DNA from: Acanthamoeba sp. SK_2022b
Lineage: Eukaryota > Discosea > Longamoebia > Acanthamoebidae
Length of the DNA: 34,306 bases
Direction: 5' to 3'
NCBI GenBank assembly: GCA_027943245.1
Contig: JANDJZ010000509.1
Coordinates: forward strand, 1-34,306
The notes beneath the pieces were generated by a model. The model saw only the letters and a list, made by a program, of their open reading frames with translations, was not told where the DNA came from and did no database searches. The position numbers were made by a program, and so were the translations under genes. Below are positions 28,639-34,306 of the stretch, one piece after another (the stretch's first letter is position 1; each line of letters opens with the position of its first letter).

Positions 28639-29250
28639 CTAGTACTGAGTATATATTTCATGTAAAGTGTGTTGGCTGGCTGAACAAGCAAGGTTGAGGT
28701 GTAAGGTTTTACAGGCAAGATAAGCAGCAGCTTCAGCAGCTGACTTAGCCCATAAACAAAGCTTCTGGCGCTCCAAGCATGTGGTGCACTTGCCCAGGCA
28801 AGGAGCATGGGCAGCTTCACATTTGTGAAATGGGCAGCAATGTGCTTGACAAAGGGGGGTAAGTAAGGAGAGTGTCAGGTGAGTGGTTAGCAAACAGATG
28901 GTGTGAACATCCTTCCAGGTCATTGCAACTGGCAGATGGATGGTGCTGTCAGGCAAGTGATCACCCACAATCAAAGAAGGAGGCCAGCCAAACATGGGAG
29001 TTGTCACATGCTTCAGTTGGATGTGGAAGAAAGGGAAGTTGAACACCAAGTTATGCAACTTACTTTGGAAAAGAACACATATGACGTGGTTTGGATAGAA
29101 GGAAAGGTTTTTCAAGGCATGTGATGAGTGTGTTTGGTCAACTAATGTTGAGATATCACATGTGTAGAACTTTATGAAAGTGGAGATAGGGATTGTACAG
29201 AGGGAGTTCTCTTGATAATTTGTGAAGTGATACCACCTGACAGAAACGCC
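28639..29250 (-). pseudogene. Unidentified Cys/His-rich coding remnant
   Basis: The minus strand is open for about 200 codons between a TAG near 29251 and a stop at 28639-28641. It includes VTTPMFGWPPSLIVGDHLPD and a Cys/His-rich part (LCQAHCCPFHKC, then CLGKCTTCLERQKLC) that could bind zinc. No in-frame ATG sits near the left end, so it is partial or a single exon. CpG-poor, like the decayed elements. Family unknown; a transposon-borne protein is my guess. Confidence 0.35.
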
Positions 29251-29624
29251 CTATAAGAAGGAGGTAATGTTCAGGAATTGTAGAGACCCTGTGGTTAGAT
29301 GTCCCACATGAAGAGTTAAGGTGGTAGTCCACAACAAAGATGCCCTAGCAAAAATTTGTGCAGACAGGGCATAGAGCTTGTAAAAAGAGAGTTGGTGTAG
29401 GTAGCATCATTACCTGACCTACAACTACCACAACTACCACTACTCAACCAACCACCATCAAGACCACCAAGGTGACCTTCCTTGAGCTTCCAGCCACCAT
29501 TGAGGCACTGCCCGCCAAGGAGCTGGCCATGGGGTGCAAGCAGCACTGGAGTACCAGTGAGTGCAAAAACATAATGGCCCAGAACTTCAATGCTCTCTGC
29601 ACCAAGTTAAATAACAGCAGGACA
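29251..29624. other. Unassigned region with a short plus-strand frame
   Basis: Contains a frame reading VTFLELPATIEALPAKELAM from about 29472 that stays open into the next array. The part before the array, about 50 residues, has normal composition and may be a fragment of a mobile-element protein. Not identified. Confidence 0.3.
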
Positions 29625-29835
29625 GCCACACCACATCACCAACCACAACGCCACCTCATCACCACAACACACCACATCATCCCCAAAACCTCACCACAAC
29701 ATCACCACCCCACCACTACAACAACAACAACAACAACAAACAACAACAAACAACAACAAACAACAACAACACTACGTCACCATCAAACCACTACTACACC
29801 ACACCACAGCGTCACAACACCCACAACAGTCCACA
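29625..29835. repeat. C/A-rich array with (CAA)n core
   Basis: C/A words, with a nearly pure CAA/AAC run at 29715-29772. Confidence 0.88.
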
Positions 29836-30540
29836 ATCAGGCGACCAGGTCACGTTGCCAATGCGCAAGGCAGCGAGCTCCAAAGCGCGGTGCATGGTTC
29901 GAAGGCCCCCAGCAAAGCTTCGCACAGCCAAACGTGCCATACCGCGTCACGTTGGCGCGCAGAGCCTCCAGGGAAGCCGTGCGACGACCAGCCAACAGCT
30001 CGGCCTGCCCAGAGGCTAGTCCAGCCACTCGAGCAAGTGGGCGGCGTTGCTCATGTGCGCTTCCATGGCCTACTGCCCCCGCGTGGGCTCGCACTCGGCC
30101 GACCTCAGCGCCGCGGTCCAGGGTGATTGCACGGGTCGAGAGCCGCATCAGAACAGGCCACCAAGGTTGAGCCTCCCATCGGGGCACCACGATCAACCCC
30201 ACTGCTCGTGACGCAACAAGTGGCTCAGCGCCCGCAGCATTGGGTAGAAGGGCGGCACAAAGAGGTTGATCTGACCCGCCTACAAAACCAGAGAAGCCAT
30301 CGCCGATCACGTCAACAGGCAGGCTGAGTGGTTCAACGGCCTCTTCCTCCAGCCCCATGCGCAGTCTCCAGTCTCCAGGAGCCCACATGACGAAGCCCAC
30401 AATGCTGGCAAGGGCCCAATCATTCACACCCAACACAGTGACTCCACGCACACAAACTTTGAAGATATAGCCCTGGAAGCACACCCAGAGCTTCTGCCAT
30501 CTCGGCTGTCTCCCACTGCCCTTTGAAGACTCGCGCACCC
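29836..30540 (-). pseudogene. DIRS/Ngaro-like retrotransposon fragment (RNase H end to recombinase start)
   Basis: The minus strand carries QINLFVPPFYPMLRALSHLL (about 30278-30219), then after a one-base frame change near 30195 LIVVPRWEAQPWWPVLMRL, the P-R-W-x2-Q-P-W-W-P motif typical of the segment after RNase H in DIRS-type elements. Further on it reads LLAGRRTASLEALRANVTRY (about 29990), resembling the N-terminal SAM-like part of tyrosine recombinases. It is cut off by a C/A array at 29835 and ends near a G/T array on the right. CpG is plentiful, unlike the old copia copies. Dead because truncated and frameshifted. Confidence 0.6.
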
Positions 30541-30587
30541 AGCCTGCCAGCAGAGGTCACCTTTGCAATGTATAAACTACACAACAA
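30541..30587. other. Short unique link
   Basis: About 45 bp between the DIRS-like fragment and a G/T array. Nothing recognised. Confidence 0.4.
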
Positions 30588-30990
30588 CTACTGGTGATGT
30601 TGTGGTAGTGCGGTGGTGGTGATTTTGTGCTGGTGGCTTTGGTGAAGTTGTGATGGTGTGGTCGTGGGTGGTGATGGTGTTGTGATGGTGTTGTCGTGGG
30701 TGGTGATGGTGTGATAGTGATGGTGTGGTGATGATGTGGTGATGGTGTGGTAGGTGTGGTGTTGTTGTGTGTGGTGATGTTTTAGTGGTGGTGTTGTGGT
30801 CATGTGGTGATGGTGTAGTGTTGTGGTAGTGTTGTGGTGTTGTGTTGTGGTGATGATGTTGTGGTGATGGTGGTGTTGTGTTGTGGTGATGGTGTTGTGG
30901 GGATGGTGTGGTGATGGTGTGGTGATGGTGTGGTGATGGTGTGTTGGTGGTGTAGTGGTGGTGGAGTTGTAGTGTTGTGATGAGGTTGTG
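30588..30990. repeat. G/T-rich array
   Basis: G/T words including several GATGGTGTG repeats at 30900-30945. Switches to C/A words within about 6 bp at 30991. Confidence 0.88.
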
Positions 30991-31516
30991 ATATACCACA
31001 ACATCACCACTATCACACCAACCCCACACCACACCACTTTCTCCCACAACCTCATCACAATGCAACAACACCATCACACCATTATCACAACACCACTCCA
31101 TCACCACAAGACCACAACACCACACCACACCACACCATCACCACAGCACAGCCACAGCATGACAACAACAGCATGACCACAACACCACACCATCACCACA
31201 ACACATCCATAACATAATCACAACACTGCAACAACTTTACCACCACACAACAACACAACATCAAAACCACAGCACCTCAAAATCACAACAACATCACTAC
31301 ATACCACCACCACATCACCCCCAAAACATCAACACCCCAACATCACCACAACACAACATCACCACCACAAGACCACTGCAACACCACCACAACATCACCA
31401 CATCACCACAACACCACCACAGCACCACTACAAAATCACCACAAAACAAAATCACCACCCCCCAATGTAGTACTTGATTTTTTCACCACAACACCACAAC
31501 AAAACAACACCAACTA
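30991..31516. repeat. C/A-rich array
   Basis: C/A words with a short non-repetitive patch near 31462-31484 (AATGTAGTACTTGATTTTTTC). Switches to G/T words at about 31519. Confidence 0.88.
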
Positions 31517-31518
31517 CA

Positions 31519-32238
31519 TCATGGTGGTGATGTTGTATTGTTGTTTTGGTGCTGGTGAGGTTGTGGTGGTGCTGGTATGGTGTTGTGTTGTGGTGGTGGT
31601 GTTGTAGTGGTGGTGAGGTGGTGATATTGTGATGATGCTGTGGTGGTGTGGTGGTGATGGTGTGGTGGTGATGGTGTGGTGGTGATGGTGTTGTGGTGGT
31701 GATCGTGGTGTTTTGATGATGATTGTGGTGTTGTGATTACGTTGTGGTGTTATGGTAGTGGTGTGGTGTTGTGGTGGTGTTGTGGTGTTGTGGTGGTGGG
31801 GGCGGTGATGTTGTGGTGATGTTGTGGTTATGTTGTGGTGGTAGTGGAGTTGTGGGGACGATGTGGTGGTGTGGTGTTGTGGTTATATGATGTTGTGGTG
31901 ATGTTGTGGTGGTGTTGTGGTGGTGTTGTGGTGTTGTGGTGTTATGGTAGTGGTGTGGTGTTGTGGTGTGTGGTGGTGTTGTGCTGGTGTGGTTGGTGTT
32001 GTGGTGCTGTTGTGGTGATGTTGTGGTGGTTTTGGTGTGTTATTGTGGTGGTGGCGTGATGGTGTTGGAGGGATGATGAGGTTTTGTTGTGGTGTTGCGG
32101 TGATTTTGTGGGGATGTTGTGGGTGTTGTGGTGATGTTATGAGGATGTTGTTGTGGTGTTCCAGTGCTGTCCTGGTTCTGTTGTTGTGGTGGTTTTGTGG
32201 TGGTGTGAGGTTGTGCTGTTGTTGTTGTGTGGTGGTGA
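31519..32238. repeat. G/T-rich array
   Basis: G/T words over about 720 bp, including GGTGATGGTGTG-type repeats near 31650-31690. Immediate switch to C/A words at GGTGGTGAACACACCACAAC. Confidence 0.88.
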
Positions 32239-32850
32239 ACACACCACAACATCCCCATATCACCACACCATTAACATTACCACAACCTACACAACACACT
32301 ACAAACCACAACATAACTTCCCCATCAGCACTCAGCACAACCCCACCACACCACACTATCACCACTACCACAACAACACCCCCACCATCACCACAACAAC
32401 ACACAACATCACCACAACACCACAACATCACACCAACACCACAACATCACAACACCACCACAAGACCACAACATCAACTCAACATCACTACGACAAGACC
32501 ACATCATCAACTCAACACCACATCACAACATCACCACTACACTACTACCCCACTAAACCACACTACCACATCACCATACCTACAGCTTCTTCGGCCAGCC
32601 TGGCTATGTAGAAAGCCCTGTCCAAAACTTCACCATCAGAGCCACAACACCAGAACACCACCATTCCACTTGACCACCACAACACCACCACCACACCACC
32701 ACCACACCACAAAACCACACCACACCACCACCACACCACAACACCACACCACAACACACCACACCACAACACCACAACCACGCAACCACAAAATCACCAC
32801 ACCCACAACCTAACCACACCATACCATCACCACAATCACCACCATTGTTG
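32239..32850. repeat. C/A-rich array with a unique insert
   Basis: C/A words, interrupted at about 32580-32642 by ordinary sequence (GCTTCTTCGGCCAGCCTGGC) of unknown origin, which may be a scrap of an inserted element. Confidence 0.85.
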
Positions 32851-33604
32851 CAACGAAAATCAAAACAGCTATTAGCTATGGCCTACATTGAATCAAGCAT
32901 CCTAACAACACCACAACACCACAAAACCAACTGAAGGGCAGTTTGATCTTTTCCACCCTGTTTCCCCCCCTTGCTTGTGATGTGGTGGACCAGTTTGGGT
33001 GAAGACCAGACATGCCATGGCCTTCCTCAAGACTGCATACATCCCACATGCAAGTGCAGAGCTGGACAAAACAAGACCAAGGCAGAAGCCAAGGATTTGT
33101 GTGGGAGCGTGGTAGTTTAAGGTGAATGCAGTGGCAGTGGGGACAGGGAGGGAGAGGCTGTTGATGACTGCCCTCCATCTGGTCGCATTGGAGCTTGTCT
33201 TTGATGGTAGGTGTGTGGTGGGATTGTACTTTGCTTTGGTGGTTCTGGATGGACGTAGGGTGCAAGTCCCAATGAGGCCTGCAGTGTGCTTGCTGGTGCA
33301 TACTCACGGCACAGAAACCATCCCCCACCCACACCACATGCACCCTGTCACTCAGGCTTAGTGCCCTGCGCACCAAACCTCTTTGGGTTCCTCCTCACCA
33401 CATATCCTAAGCACCACAGCTGCAATATGGTGCCTGCAGACCTTTGACACCAGCCACACCCCAGACCTTACCCCTACTGGGCTAGGATCATACAGAACAA
33501 CCACTCCCCCACCAACCTCAACCATCAACCATCATTACCAATGCTTTCCAACACCAAAAACTCTGGATCAGCCCTGCCTCATGAAGTTACATATCTCAGT
33601 TACA
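32851..33604. other. Unassigned unique region
   Basis: About 750 bp of ordinary, CpG-poor sequence. Two plus-strand frames are open for 79-83 codons (33122-33361 and 33383-33634) and one minus-strand frame for 166 codons (33376-32876), but they overlap and none is recognisable. Probably debris of mobile elements. Confidence 0.35.
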
Positions 33605-33935
33605 TTGTGGTGTTGTGATGTTGTGGTGTTGTAGCATGGTGGTGATGTTATGGTGGTGATGTTGTTGTGGTGGTGTTGTGGTGTTGTGGTGATGTGGTGA
33701 TGTTGTGGTGGTGGAGTTGTGTGGTGATAAGCAGTGATGTAGGGGTGATTTTGTTGTTGTTGGTTGTTGTTGTAATGGTTGCGTTGTGGTGTTGTGGGGT
33801 TTTGGGTGTGTTGTGGTGCTGTTGATAGGTTGTGATGTTGTGGTGGTTTTGTGGTGACATTTTGTGGTGATGTTGTGAAGTGATGGTGGAGTGGTGTGGA
33901 GGTGTGGTGGTGATGTGGTGATATTGGGGTGTACC
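33605..33935. repeat. G/T-rich array
   Basis: G/T words, with a TTGTTGTTG run near 33750-33773, changing to a few C/A words at 33935-33970. Confidence 0.87.
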
Positions 33936-33970
33936 ACACACCACACGCCTTCCGCAACACACCACCCACA

Positions 33971-34306
33971 TCTCCAGCTAAACTCCGGCACAGCACCAAA
34001 CCAGCCGCTGTTTTTTGCCGCCAAAAGAGAGGAAGCAAGGGGGGGACCCGGGAGCAAACCATTAGGCTTTGTGTAAAGCAGTCAGCGTGCACGGCACACA
34101 CTTGAACGAGCATGCAATTTGGTACCACTTCCTCACCATCGTCGTTGTTTGTCTGGAGTTGACGCATGTCTCCTTGTGGAGAAAGATTATGGGTGTAGCG
34201 GTCAAGTGGGCAGCAGCAACGGCGGGGTGGCCTGTGAAGGGGACGAGGGAGCGCTAGTGGCTCAAGTGCGGGCGTGGGAGGATCGCGTGAAAGAGCAGCG
34301 TGCTGC
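33971..34306 (+). other. CpG-rich right edge, possible partial exon
   Basis: Composition returns to CpG-rich, like the gene island. From about 34116 to the window end one plus-strand frame is open for about 63 codons, including SGVDACLLVEKDYG and EGALVAQVRAWEDRVKEQRA, the latter helix-like. A second frame with an ATG at 34189 stops at 34255. No start or splice site can be fixed, so this may be part of another gene lying outside the window. Confidence 0.3.

Noticed and set aside
32876..33376. 166-codon minus-strand frame as a gene
   Set aside because: Composition looks random, other frames overlap it, and no motif or family could be recognised.
1..34306. tRNA or rRNA genes
   Set aside because: I looked for cloverleaf-like and conserved rRNA segments and saw none; the only tRNA-related signal is the retrotransposon primer site.

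Overview
This is nuclear DNA of a eukaryote. Two conserved housekeeping genes, each with many short GT-AG introns, lie in a GC- and CpG-rich island, and the rest is retrotransposons, decayed mobile-element coding sequence and long simple-sequence arrays. No prokaryotic features were seen. I cannot name the species. CT- and GT-rich introns of about 75-250 bp, GC-rich exons, and both copia-like and DIRS-like elements would suit a free-living protist such as an amoeba or alga, but that is only an impression.

Layout. 1-17000 is a sea of low-complexity arrays in which one strand has almost no G (words ACC, AAC, ATC) and the other almost no C (GGT, GTT, GAT). The orientation flips many times. One family of Ty1/copia-like LTR retrotransposons sits in these arrays: a full-length minus-strand copy (1615-6211) with identical 226-bp LTRs and a 5-bp target duplication; a shuffled, shortened plus-strand copy (9516-12044); a truncated plus-strand copy (12561-13972) whose next piece lies inverted at 14552-14620; two solo LTRs; and two LTR scraps. 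17000-20500 is AT-richer and CpG-poor, with a broken Tc1/mariner-type DDE transposase and other broken reading frames. 20500-28200 is the gene island: an unknown protein with a very acidic tail (+), eIF2A (-, 13 exons) and Pescadillo (+, about 8 exons). The last two are divergent, with only 185 bp between their start codons, so a shared promoter is likely. 28200-34306 returns to arrays and element debris, including a DIRS-like fragment, and may end in the edge of another CpG-rich exon.

How it fits together. Pescadillo acts in 60S ribosome assembly and eIF2A in translation initiation, so the island joins two protein-synthesis genes. The dominant signal elsewhere is CpG to TpG/CpA decay of the mobile elements, as expected if repeats carry methylated CpG while the gene island does not. 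The most unusual structure is the set of strand-asymmetric arrays; at 13973-14620 a polarity flip is explained by a 648-bp inversion that can be undone on paper.
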